The translations under genes and the position numbers were made by a program. Below the pieces are notes generated by a model that was not told the DNA's origin, searched no databases, and was given only the letters and a program-made list of their open reading frames with translations. This document shows positions 1-5,645 of a DNA stretch of 7,005 nucleotides, piece after piece (position 1 is the first letter of the stretch; the number at the start of each line of letters is the position of its first letter). Source of the stretch: an uncultured Alphaproteobacteria bacterium (GTDB lineage Bacteria; Pseudomonadota; Alphaproteobacteria; Caulobacterales; Caulobacteraceae); NCBI GenBank assembly GCA_903933475.1, contig CAIZKE010000276.1, positions 1 to 7,005 on the forward strand, written 5' to 3'.

Positions 1-291
1 GCCGAGTTGTTCGGCTTTGGTCCCCTGTCCTACCGCCGGATTCGCGCCACCCATCTGGGAGCCCCCGATGGCGACCCCTCCGCCGTACTCGACGCCCCGC
101 ACGACGCCTCAGATGCGGACCTGAAGGCGGTCTGGCGCCGCCGCATCGCCGACGCCCACCCAGACCGCATCCATGCCCTGGGCCTGCCCGACGAATACCT
201 AGACATCGCCCACGCCAAGTCCGCCGCCCTCAACGCCGCCTACGACTCCATCCGCCGGGAGCGGGCGGAGATCGCCGGGGCGAGGGGGTAG
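1..291 (+). CDS. C-terminal J domain of a DnaJ/DjlA-like (TerB-type) co-chaperone, 5' partial
   Basis: The frame is open to the left edge and ends at TAG 289-291, giving the last 96 residues of a longer protein. The TTG at 7 is an internal Leu codon in this reading, not a start. The fragment carries a J domain: a DPSAVL entry, a helix with DADLKAVWRRR, the diagnostic HPD tripeptide at fragment residues 53-55, then the closing helix with AALNAAYDSIRRER. In J proteins HPD stimulates the ATPase of a DnaK-type Hsp70. A J domain at the extreme C-terminus, preceded by an FGFGPLSYRRIRATH linker, is the layout of DjlA-like proteins of alphaproteobacteria, where a TerB-like domain lies upstream; that part is outside the window. 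The usual DPYxxLG entry reads DPSAVLD here, a mild departure. J-domain identity is firm; the DjlA/TerB architecture is inferred. Confidence 0.85.
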   Translation, partial: AELFGFGPLSYRRIRATHLGAPDGDPSAVLDAPHDASDADLKAVWRRRIADAHPDRIHALGLPDEYLDIAHAKSAALNAAYDSIRRERAEIAGARG

Positions 292-304
292 GGCGCCTAC
301 CGTT

Positions 305-430
305 TCAGGCAGTCGCCTGCCTTCCGGCGTCCAGATGGCTGCCCAAGCGCGCCGTGCAGTTTTCGATCCGCGTGATGTTGCACAGGGCCGATCCGAGGCC
401 GAGGACGACAAGGCCGAGGGGCAGGTTCAG
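305..430 (-). CDS. Doubtful 41-codon frame encoding a hydrophobic, cysteine-containing peptide; no canonical start
   Basis: On the minus strand a frame runs from CTG 430-428 to TGA 307-305. It begins LNLPLGLVVLGLGSALC, a hydrophobic stretch resembling a signal peptide or single membrane helix, and continues with a short polar tail containing NITRIENCTARLG. About 35 of 41 codons end in G or C, as in the real genes here. An in-frame TAG (433-431) lies just upstream of the CTG, and no ATG or GTG precedes the hydrophobic segment; a TTG occurs only later, inside the tail. It could be a non-canonical CTG start, the remnant of a larger gene broken by a frameshift or nonsense change, or chance. It lies 28 bases beyond the stop of the small lipoprotein gene on the same strand. 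I do not recognise a family. Confidence 0.25.
   Translation of the reverse strand: MNLPLGLVVLGLGSALCNITRIENCTARLGSHLDAGRQATA
307..322. terminator. Short hairpin after the J-domain gene, possible weak terminator
   Basis: AGGCAG (307-312), loop TCGC, CTGCCT (317-322) form a perfect 6-bp stem 15 bases after the J-domain stop. No T tract follows on the plus strand, so intrinsic termination is doubtful. On the minus strand the stem lies at the end of the doubtful small frame 305-430. It may act in either direction or be chance in GC-rich DNA. Confidence 0.25.
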
Positions 431-458
431 CTACCCGTTCCCACCGCGCACGGGACGA

Positions 459-704
459 TCAACTGTCGATTCGAACGCAGGCTGATCCAGGCTGGCAATA
501 CCATTGGCCACCATTCTTGTCGGTGCAGCTCTGCCCGCCGGTACCCGATGCACAGCGCCCACCGTCGCGGACAATCTCGCCGGCAGAATTGTAGCTGACG
601 GCTTGGCGGGGCGACCCTCCCGGAATCTTTGTGAGCCTAGGCTTCTGTATGCAGCCACCGAGCATCACCAGCACCGCAACGATCATCATCACGCGTCCGA
701 ACAT
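459..704 (-). CDS. Small cysteine-rich lipoprotein, 81 residues
   Basis: The ATG at 704 has a strong Shine-Dalgarno AAGGGGG (715-709) four bases upstream. Residues 2-17 form a short lipoprotein signal peptide (one Arg at position 4, then a hydrophobic run) ending in the lipobox LGGC, with the lipidated cysteine at position 18. The mature protein would be about 64 residues, polar and glycine-rich, with four further cysteines at 51, 60, 70 and 76 that could form two disulfides in the periplasm. Residues after the lipid anchor are Ile-Gln, with no Asp at +2, so by the enterobacterial rule it would be sorted to the outer membrane; that rule is uncertain outside enterics. Two in-frame ATGs at codons 6 and 7 would shorten the signal peptide, but the Shine-Dalgarno favours 704. 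I know no named family. It follows the hydrolase gene on the same strand after 147 bases, so it may have its own promoter. Confidence 0.7.
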   Translation of the reverse strand: MFGRVMMIVAVLVMLGGCIQKPRLTKIPGGSPRQAVSYNSAGEIVRDGGRCASGTGGQSCTDKNGGQWYCQPGSACVRIDS

Positions 705-744
705 AGATCCCCCTTGATCCCTCGCCTTAACGATGTGCGCTCAT

Positions 745-772
745 TTGCTATCCAAGTGCAATGACCTGCCAA
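745..772 (-). promoter_or_regulatory. Possible sigma-70-type promoter for the small lipoprotein gene
   Basis: On the minus strand TTGGCA (772-767) and TAGCAA (750-745) are separated by 16 bases and lie about 40 bases upstream of the lipoprotein ATG. The -35 matches TTGACA at 5 of 6 positions, the -10 only 3 of 6. The surrounding bases are more AT-rich than the rest of the window, as expected for a promoter. The call rests on inspection only. Confidence 0.25.
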
Positions 773-851
773 TTCAGCCACCCGGGCGATGGGGCGCGGA
801 GTCCGGCTAGGGGAGCGCCGTGCATCCCGAGGGAGCGGCGAGAAGCGGCTG

Positions 852-2414
852 TCATCGTGAAGGACAGGGGGCGGGCGTGAGGCGGCCTGTGGGGTCGGAC
901 TTTGCGCCGCAGAAGATCATCGCCATCGCATTGGGGCTTTTGAACACTTCCGTGGGACGATCCCGGGGGTAAGGCGGCGCGTGATGGGCACGGGGGTGTC
1001 CCACCCCGGGCCGGGCGAGGGTCTGAAGGGCCAGTTCGTTGTCATGCGCAATCAAGGGGTTTGAACCCAGCCTCAGGATCTGCGGGGTGTTGCGGTGGAG
1101 GACGCTGATGAAGCTGATGTCCTTCGGGCCCTGGCCGGTCCGCCCGCCCATCAGGGAGTAGCCCAGGATGTCACCCGGGTCGAAGAACCCGATCACCTTG
1201 AGCGGCCGAAGCGCGTCCATCGCGTTCTGAGCGGTCATCGACATGCCGGATTTCTGGGCTTTCCGAGTCTCGGAGTCCTTCGGGGCCCGGCAGTCTGCTG
1301 TCAGGAATCCAGGCAGTGACTTGGGGCAGCCCGGCACTGGGGCTTCCCTAGCGGCTGGCGGCCCCGTTCCCGTCACCCCGGGGCTGGTCGCCTGGGGCCC
1401 CTTGACCTCTGCGATCCCGAGGAGTGACAGCTGGTTCGCCGCCATGAAGAAGGTATCGGTCGCCTTGCGGGTCGCCACCAGGGCCTTGGTCGGGGTACCC
1501 GGGGTCCGATTAGCCTCAATGGGCGTTTTCCCTGAGGACGGCGCGCTCAGAACATCGAAGAGCATCCGGCTGCCCAGGCTGTGCGATATGAACGAGATGC
1601 GGGCACCCCTTTCCAGCAGGGAATCGGCACTTTTCTCGTCCAGGCAGTCGGAGGGACTGAGGGAAATTGTGCTGTTGTGCTCGGCCGTCGTGACCGGCCT
1701 TCCCGCAGCTTCTCGCAGCATGATGCAGACCGCCGAGGACATTCCCTCCTTCAAGGCCCCGCCGGCCGGACCCAGGTAGGCGGCGACGTCGCTCAGCCCT
1801 TCATTCACAATGCTTGTCTTCAGTTCTCGGGTCAGGCTTCCCGCCGTCCATCCGGCGAAACCCGTCTGCAGCCCGGCGAGGTCATGCGCAAGGAAGGGCC
1901 GCTGGAGACGCCAGAGGTCGTCGTGCCAAAGATAGCTGTAGACCACCACCCGGCTCACCCCGTCCGCATGAAGGAACCGGTCGACCCGATACTGGCCGAA
2001 GTGATCATAGCGGCAGGGCGGCTGTTTTGCGGCGCCACCCTCGCAGGACAGGGCCTCGCCCTCGAAGTCGTGGACCCTGGCGGTCGGCGCATCGTCCCAG
2101 GTTGGCTCCACCGGGATCGTCTCCCGGGTGTAGCCTGCCTCCCGCAGGGCGGCGGTGACGGGCTCGATCAGCACCGACTTCGCATCGGTCTTTCCCATGC
2201 CGTGGGTATGGAAGATGTAGCGGACCGCAGACGGGCTGGCACCTTCCTGAACTGTGAGGACCCCCGGGAAGACCTGTGGATTCCTCCCATCCACCGTGGT
2301 CGGCGGGATGTCGGCCAGGTTCTCCAGGCGCGCATTTCCGGAGCCGGTCGTACATCCGGCGAACACCAAGCTGCTAAGGACCGCGACGGCGGCCAGAGAG
2401 ATAAGTCGGTCCAT
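852..2414 (-). CDS. Alpha/beta-hydrolase-fold lipoprotein, 520 residues, putative esterase/lipase
   Basis: The ATG at 2414 is chosen because GGGAG (2426-2422) lies seven bases upstream and translation then begins with a textbook lipoprotein signal: MDR, a hydrophobic run, and the lipobox FAGC with Cys21 as the lipidated residue. A frame extension up to 2465 adds 17 residues that spoil the signal peptide. The enzyme core shows HTHGMG (69-74, likely oxyanion-hole strand), a nucleophile elbow SHSLG with Ser279, a candidate acid in FFDPGD (Asp412) and a candidate base in IAHDNE (His457), in the order expected of an alpha/beta-hydrolase triad. The elbow has Ser where the common GHSxG has Gly. Long segments separate the triad: 282-405 includes a Pro/Gly/Ala-rich stretch near 336-362, and about 60 residues follow His457. 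The likely place of action is the periplasmic face of the inner or outer membrane, on an ester or lipid substrate; the substrate is not readable. It is translationally coupled to the HET-C-like gene upstream. Confidence 0.75.
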   Translation of the reverse strand: MDRLISLAAVAVLSSLVFAGCTTGSGNARLENLADIPPTTVDGRNPQVFPGVLTVQEGASPSAVRYIFHTHGMGKTDAKSVLIEPVTAALREAGYTRETIPVEPTWDDAPTARVHDFEGEALSCEGGAAKQPPCRYDHFGQYRVDRFLHADGVSRVVVYSYLWHDDLWRLQRPFLAHDLAGLQTGFAGWTAGSLTRELKTSIVNEGLSDVAAYLGPAGGALKEGMSSAVCIMLREAAGRPVTTAEHNSTISLSPSDCLDEKSADSLLERGARISFISHSLGSRMLFDVLSAPSSGKTPIEANRTPGTPTKALVATRKATDTFFMAANQLSLLGIAEVKGPQATSPGVTGTGPPAAREAPVPGCPKSLPGFLTADCRAPKDSETRKAQKSGMSMTAQNAMDALRPLKVIGFFDPGDILGYSLMGGRTGQGPKDISFISVLHRNTPQILRLGSNPLIAHDNELALQTLARPGVGHPRAHHAPPYPRDRPTEVFKSPNAMAMIFCGAKSDPTGRLTPAPCPSR

Positions 2415-2426
2415 CACAGGGCTCCC
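2412..2426 (-). promoter_or_regulatory. Coupled stop/start (TGATG) with Shine-Dalgarno inside the upstream gene
   Basis: The TGA of the HET-C-like gene (2416-2414) shares its A with the ATG of the hydrolase lipoprotein (2414-2412), and the GGGAG ribosome site (2426-2422) is inside the upstream coding sequence. This arrangement predicts translational coupling and a shared transcript, and it fixes the hydrolase start. Confidence 0.8.
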
Positions 2427-3445
2427 GAAGTGGACGAAGGGGCGACGGAGGGGCCTGACCCGCACATTGAGGGCGGCAGGCCGCGGACGCGGCAGCTCAT
2501 GGCGCGTCCGCGGGCTTCGCCATAGGTCGTGACAAGTCTGGCGTGAAATCCGGTCCAGATCCGGGCGGTCTCGCCGGTCGCGGCATCGATGGCGCGGGGG
2601 AAGTTGCCTTCGACCGCGCCGCGCGGGGTCGCTCCGACAGGGGGCGTTTCCGGCCCGCTGCGGCTATCCTTGCTCAGGTCGGCATGCCGTGTCCGGCCAT
2701 GACAGAACAGGGCCTCCGGGAAGAAGACGAAGCAGCCGGACATCAGGCCGGGGGGAGGGGGCTCGTCCCCTTCCGCCGCCAGCCAGTCGATCGGGCCGGA
2801 GCCTCCGAGGCCCTGGGGGTTGTGGATCGTGACGTCTCCCGGCTTGACCGGCTGGTCGACCCAGTTGGTGTGGGAATAGAAGTCCTGGGCGGCGTGCAGG
2901 GCGCGGCCGAGGTGGAAATCCACGTCGCAGAGTGCGGTGCGAGGGCGCAGGACCCGCCAGGCGCAGTCCTGCATGTCCTGGACGGGCGCGCCTCGGGCGT
3001 CGACGAGACCTTCGGCTGCGGCGAGGGCCAGGTTGAGATTTTCCCGAATCCAGTCTCGGCAGGTCTCAAGGGCGGCGGGGTCCCGACCCCTGGGCAAGGT
3101 CCCATCGGGGGCCAGGTCGCCGCTGTCGCAGTGGGCGGCGTCGGTAAGGGTCACTGCGGTGATGTCCGGCCGCTTCAGGGCGACCTCCAGGCGGTCCAGG
3201 CCACCGGCGGACCAGCAGGCGGTGGGATCCGCCCACCGGCAGGCGAGGGCGGCGTCGGTTATGCGCCGGTGTTCGCTGGCGCCCCCTTCCACGGCGAAGG
3301 GAGTGAAGGCCCGGGCAGGCTGCACGGCCAGGGCCAGGGCGAGCCAGGCGGCGAGACTGAAGGCGAGCCAGAGCCAGCGTTCCTGGGGACCTGGCCTCTC
3401 CAGCCTCCGCGTCCCGGTCCTTCCAAGCCGTCTTTCCCCACCCAT
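2414..3445 (-). CDS. Secreted HET-C / zinc-dependent phospholipase C-like protein, 343 residues
   Basis: The start at ATG 3445 is supported by AAGGGAG (3459-3453) seven bases upstream. A GTG at 3523 would extend it by 26 residues but lacks a good ribosome site. A basic N-terminus is followed by a hydrophobic core (about 24-42) and a likely signal-peptidase site after ARA (44-46), so the protein is probably exported. After it comes SEHRRIT with His59, then VDFHLGRALHAAQDFYSHTNW at 175-195, holding His178, the HxxxD pair His184/Asp188 and His192. This signature, ALHxxQDFYSHxNW, is characteristic of HET-C and related zinc phospholipase C/S1-P1-nuclease-fold proteins, where such His and Asp residues bind metal. 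A later CHGRTRHADLSKD (248-260) resembles the HADLNKD segment I recall from HET-C homologues. Several cysteines suggest disulfides. The last 25 or so residues are low-complexity and read through the ribosome site of the next gene. Fold assignment is good; phospholipase activity is only inferred. Confidence 0.75.
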   Translation of the reverse strand: MGGERRLGRTGTRRLERPGPQERWLWLAFSLAAWLALALAVQPARAFTPFAVEGGASEHRRITDAALACRWADPTACWSAGGLDRLEVALKRPDITAVTLTDAAHCDSGDLAPDGTLPRGRDPAALETCRDWIRENLNLALAAAEGLVDARGAPVQDMQDCAWRVLRPRTALCDVDFHLGRALHAAQDFYSHTNWVDQPVKPGDVTIHNPQGLGGSGPIDWLAAEGDEPPPPGLMSGCFVFFPEALFCHGRTRHADLSKDSRSGPETPPVGATPRGAVEGNFPRAIDAATGETARIWTGFHARLVTTYGEARGRAMSCRVRGLPPSMCGSGPSVAPSSTSGAL

Positions 3446-3549
3446 GGCGTGTCTCCCTTCCCTGAATCGCCCCAGCCGGAGCGTGCCGGGCTCTCCCTCC
3501 CGTCTCTGGCCGGCGGTGTCCACCCGGGCCGGCGGGGCCCGGTCCGTTA

Positions 3550-3564
3550 TTCACGATCCTTCAC
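3550..3564. promoter_or_regulatory. Direct repeat TTCAC at 10-base spacing in the divergent intergenic region
   Basis: TTCAC occurs at 3550-3554 and 3560-3564, one helical turn apart, followed by a run of six T (3567-3572). The repeat lies between the divergent HET-C-like (start 3445, minus) and small membrane protein (start 3698, plus) genes. It could be a binding site for a dimeric or tandem regulator. It is short enough to be chance. Confidence 0.2.
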
Positions 3565-3616
3565 GGTTTTTTCCCGCGGACCTCTGCCCGGTGCCCCCTG
3601 TCCGGACGGATTCCAG

Positions 3617-3644
3617 TTGACGACCCCATGGGCGCGCACAACAT
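3617..3644 (+). promoter_or_regulatory. Possible promoter for the small membrane protein gene
   Basis: TTGACG (3617-3622) matches the -35 element well. CAACAT (3639-3644) after a 16-base spacer is a weak -10. A transcript from here would have a leader of about 45 bases before the ATG at 3698. No comparably good candidate was seen for the minus-strand gene in the same 252-base region. Confidence 0.3.
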
Positions 3645-3697
3645 GCTCCTCAGTCTGGCCCCCGACGGTCTGGCCGTTCCCCCTGCAGAGGCTGTCG

Positions 3698-4012
3698 ATG
3701 ATCCGTATCGCCAAGAGTTCTGGTGCTTCCTTCCTTCGCGGCCCCAAGGCCGTGCTCGCGGTCCTGGGGGCCGTGGCGGGGCTGTTGCTGGCGGCCGTCG
3801 CAGCCCTGTTCGCGGCGGCGACCGTCGTGGTGGTGGCGGTGATCGGGACGACCCTTTTGGGCCTCGCCGCTCTGACGGGACGGCTGCGCCGCCCGCCGGT
3901 GCGCGCCGCTTCTGCAACGGGTGCGGCCGGTGAGGTGATCGAGGCCCAGCGGGTGGGCGGCCACGAGTGGGTTGCCTACGGCTGGAGCGACAAGGACGGC
4001 CCCGAGCGCTGA
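3698..4012 (+). CDS. Small integral membrane protein, 104 residues, unknown function
   Basis: The ATG at 3698 follows AGAGG (3687-3691) with a six-base spacing, and the frame ends at TGA 4010-4012. After a basic N-terminus (Arg3, Lys6, Arg14, Lys17) the protein has a very long hydrophobic stretch, about residues 18-60, rich in Ala, Val, Leu and Gly. That length suits two close membrane helices in a hairpin, with a Gly/Thr-containing segment near 50-52, or one long helix. A basic patch GRLRR (61-65) follows, then a polar C-terminal tail ending HEWVAYGWSDKDGPER. By the positive-inside rule both ends would be cytoplasmic if it is a hairpin. Upstream reading in the same frame is only the antisense of the minus-strand genes. 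I recognise no family. It is 88 bases before the ABM gene and could belong to that transcript or stand alone. Confidence 0.65.
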   Translation: MIRIAKSSGASFLRGPKAVLAVLGAVAGLLLAAVAALFAAATVVVVAVIGTTLLGLAALTGRLRRPPVRAASATGAAGEVIEAQRVGGHEWVAYGWSDKDGPER

Positions 4013-4031
4013 TTTCCCACCCGGTGACGCT

Positions 4032-4048
4032 GCGGCGGGGCTTGCCGC
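4032..4048 (+). terminator. GC-rich hairpin between the membrane protein and ABM genes
   Basis: GCGGC (4032-4036) pairs with GCCGC (4044-4048) across a seven-base loop, 20 bases past the stop at 4012. There is no T tract, so it could be a weak or attenuating structure, or chance at this GC content. If it does terminate, the ABM-ACAD-esterase genes need a promoter within 4049-4088; TACCGT at about 4073-4078 is the only weak -10 candidate. Confidence 0.2.
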
Positions 4049-4100
4049 CTGCGGGGGGCGCCTCTACCGTCCAAAGCCTCACACAAACGGAGGAAATGGA

Positions 4101-4388
4101 ATGATCGGTGTCATCGCGACCCTGACCGTAGCGGACGGCAAGAACGCAGAGTTCGAAGCCATCTTCACCGAACTGGCCAAGCAGGTGAAGGCCAATGAGC
4201 CCGGCTGCCACGCCTACCAGTTGACCCGCAGCCGCACGAACGCGCAGGTCTACAAGGTGCTGGAGCTTTACGCCGACGAGGCGGCCCTGAAGCACCACGG
4301 CGGCACGGAATACTTCAAGGCAGCGGGCCCGAAGATGGGTCCCTGCATGGGTGGCCGGCCTGAGATCGAATACCTCGACGGCGTCTGA
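4101..4388 (+). CDS. ABM-fold putative quinol monooxygenase (YgiN/antibiotic biosynthesis monooxygenase family), 95 residues
   Basis: The ATG at 4101 has GGAGG (4089-4093) seven bases upstream. Another ATG at 4096 is out of frame. The protein has the size and pattern of a single ABM domain: strand IGVIATLTVADG, helix with FEAIFTELAKQVKANEPG, strand CHAYQLTRSR, strand VYKVLELYADEAAL, then KHHGGTEYFKAA. Features seen across the family are the EPGC turn (33-36), the ExYxDxxAxxxHH helix (55-66) and the Phe-containing C-terminal helix. ABM proteins form dimeric alpha-beta barrels that act cofactor-free on quinols or aromatic polyketides, or handle haem. Which one applies is not readable; haem degraders often carry a specific Asn/Trp set that I do not see clearly. 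It is first in a tight run with the acyl-CoA dehydrogenase (16-base gap), pointing to a catabolic or redox helper role in the cytoplasm. Confidence 0.85.
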   Translation: MIGVIATLTVADGKNAEFEAIFTELAKQVKANEPGCHAYQLTRSRTNAQVYKVLELYADEAALKHHGGTEYFKAAGPKMGPCMGGRPEIEYLDGV

Positions 4389-4404
4389 AACGGAGACGAA
4401 AACC

Positions 4405-5628
4405 ATGGACCTGGCCTTCAGCAAGGAGGACCTCGCCTTCCGGGACGAGGTCCGGGCCTTCATCGCAGAAGCCTTCGACGACGACATGCGCGCGCGCTCG
4501 GCCCAGTCGAAGAACGCCCATATCGACAAGGCGGGCCAGGTCCGATGGCTTAAGCGGCTGAATGAAAAGGGCTGGATCGCCCCGGACTGGCCAGAGGAAT
4601 ACGGCGGCACGGGCTGGAGCCACAGCCGCAAGTACATCTTCGAGATGGAGATGGCCCTGGCGGGCGCGCCCTCGACCTCGAACATGGGGCTGACCATGTG
4701 CGCCCCGGTGGTCATGGCCTTCGGCACGCCCGAGCAGAAGGCCGAGCACCTGCCCAGGAGTCTGTCCACCGACGTCTGGTGGTGCCAGGGCTATTCCGAG
4801 CCGGGCTCGGGATCGGACCTGGCCTCCCTGGCGCTCAAGGCCGAGCGGGATGGCGACCACTATGTCCTGAACGGCTCGAAGATCTGGACCACCTACGCCC
4901 AGTGGGCGGACTGGATGTTCTGCCTGGTGCGGACCTCGAACGAGGCCATCCGCCAGGTGGGCATCAGCTTCCTGCTGCTGGACATGAAGACGCCGGGCAT
5001 TTCCATCGTGCCCCTGCCGACCCTGGATGGCCCCGCCCAGGGCGAGCAGGAGATCAACCAGGTCTTCTTCGAGAACGTCCGTGTGCCGGTCTCCAACCGG
5101 ATCGGCGAAGAGGGCCAGGGCTGGACCTACGCCAAGTATCTGCTGCAGTTCGAGCGGGGAAATCCCTATGCCCCGGGCCTCACCCACCAGCTGGAGAAGG
5201 TCAAGCAGATCGCCTCCCTGCAGGCCTCCGACGGCGGCGGCAAGCTGGTCCATGACCCGGCCTTCCGGCGCAAGCTGACCGAGATGCAGATCAAGGTGGA
5301 CACGCTGAACGCCACCGAGCTGCGGGTCTTCGGCGCCCGGGTCACCGGCGAGACCCTGGGGGCGGTGTCCTCCATGTTCAAGCTGGAGGGCAGCCAGGCC
5401 CAGCAGGCCATCACCGAGCTGGCCCTGGAGGCGGCTGGCGTCTACGCCGCGCCCTTCGTGCGTGACACCTGGGCTGAAATCCGGGGCGAGCGCAACGAGC
5501 CCCGGGCCGGACCGGACTATGCCGCTACCCTGGCGCCGCACTATTTCAACTACCGCAAGACCTCGATCTATGCGGGGTCAAACGAGATCCAGCACAACAT
5601 CATGGCCAAGATGGTGCTTGGCCTCTGA
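4405..5628 (+). CDS. Acyl-CoA dehydrogenase family flavoenzyme, 407 residues
   Basis: ATG 4405 follows GGAGA (4392-4396), and MDLAFSKEDLAFRDEVRAFI is the usual N-terminus of the family; an upstream in-frame ATG would overlap the ABM gene without a ribosome site. Domain order is normal: N-terminal helices (1-125), the middle beta domain with the signature WWCQGYSEPGSGSDLASL (125-142) and LNGSKIWTTYAQWADW (155-170), which contact FAD and acyl-CoA, and a C-terminal helical domain ending GSNEIQHNIMAKMVLGL (391-407). FAD-dependent enzymes of this family oxidise acyl-CoA to 2-enoyl-CoA and pass electrons to ETF. At the position where medium-chain enzymes carry the catalytic Glu (YEG), this protein has Tyr389-Ala390-Gly391. 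That pattern is common in pimeloyl-CoA and steroid-type dehydrogenases, which place the base elsewhere or work as hetero-oligomers. The substrate could therefore be a bulky, branched or dicarboxylic acyl-CoA. No partner subunit gene is present in the window. Confidence 0.92.
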   Translation: MDLAFSKEDLAFRDEVRAFIAEAFDDDMRARSAQSKNAHIDKAGQVRWLKRLNEKGWIAPDWPEEYGGTGWSHSRKYIFEMEMALAGAPSTSNMGLTMCAPVVMAFGTPEQKAEHLPRSLSTDVWWCQGYSEPGSGSDLASLALKAERDGDHYVLNGSKIWTTYAQWADWMFCLVRTSNEAIRQVGISFLLLDMKTPGISIVPLPTLDGPAQGEQEINQVFFENVRVPVSNRIGEEGQGWTYAKYLLQFERGNPYAPGLTHQLEKVKQIASLQASDGGGKLVHDPAFRRKLTEMQIKVDTLNATELRVFGARVTGETLGAVSSMFKLEGSQAQQAITELALEAAGVYAAPFVRDTWAEIRGERNEPRAGPDYAATLAPHYFNYRKTSIYAGSNEIQHNIMAKMVLGL

Positions 5629-5631
5629 CGC

Positions 5632-5645
5632 GGAGGACAGGCGTG
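5632..5645 (+). promoter_or_regulatory. Shine-Dalgarno that fixes the GTG start of the serine hydrolase
   Basis: GGAGG (5632-5636) lies six bases before GTG 5643-5645, four bases after the dehydrogenase stop. No ATG occurs at this position, so the gene starts with GTG. Confidence 0.8.

Noticed and set aside
335..764. Plus-strand frames across the small lipoprotein gene
   Set aside because: They have no good ribosome site and a composition unlike coding DNA; the minus-strand lipobox protein with AAGGGGG explains the region.
1581..2525. Plus-strand open frame opposite the hydrolase lipoprotein
   Set aside because: It lacks a ribosome site and domain; the minus-strand reading has a lipoprotein signal and a catalytic triad.
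2543..3697. Long plus-strand open frame upstream of and continuous with the small membrane protein
   Set aside because: It is antisense to the HET-C-like gene, whose motifs and signal peptide are clear. Its product is Gly/Pro/Arg-rich with no domain. Only the part from ATG 3698 has a ribosome site and a sensible protein.
3561..4769. 402-residue minus-strand open frame across the membrane protein, ABM and dehydrogenase genes
   Set aside because: It crosses three better-supported genes and their ribosome sites, and its Arg/Pro/Ser-rich product has no recognisable domain.
4315..5541. 408-residue minus-strand open frame opposite the acyl-CoA dehydrogenase
   Set aside because: It is a GC-rich shadow of a well-recognised gene; its product is Leu/Gly/His-rich without any family motif.
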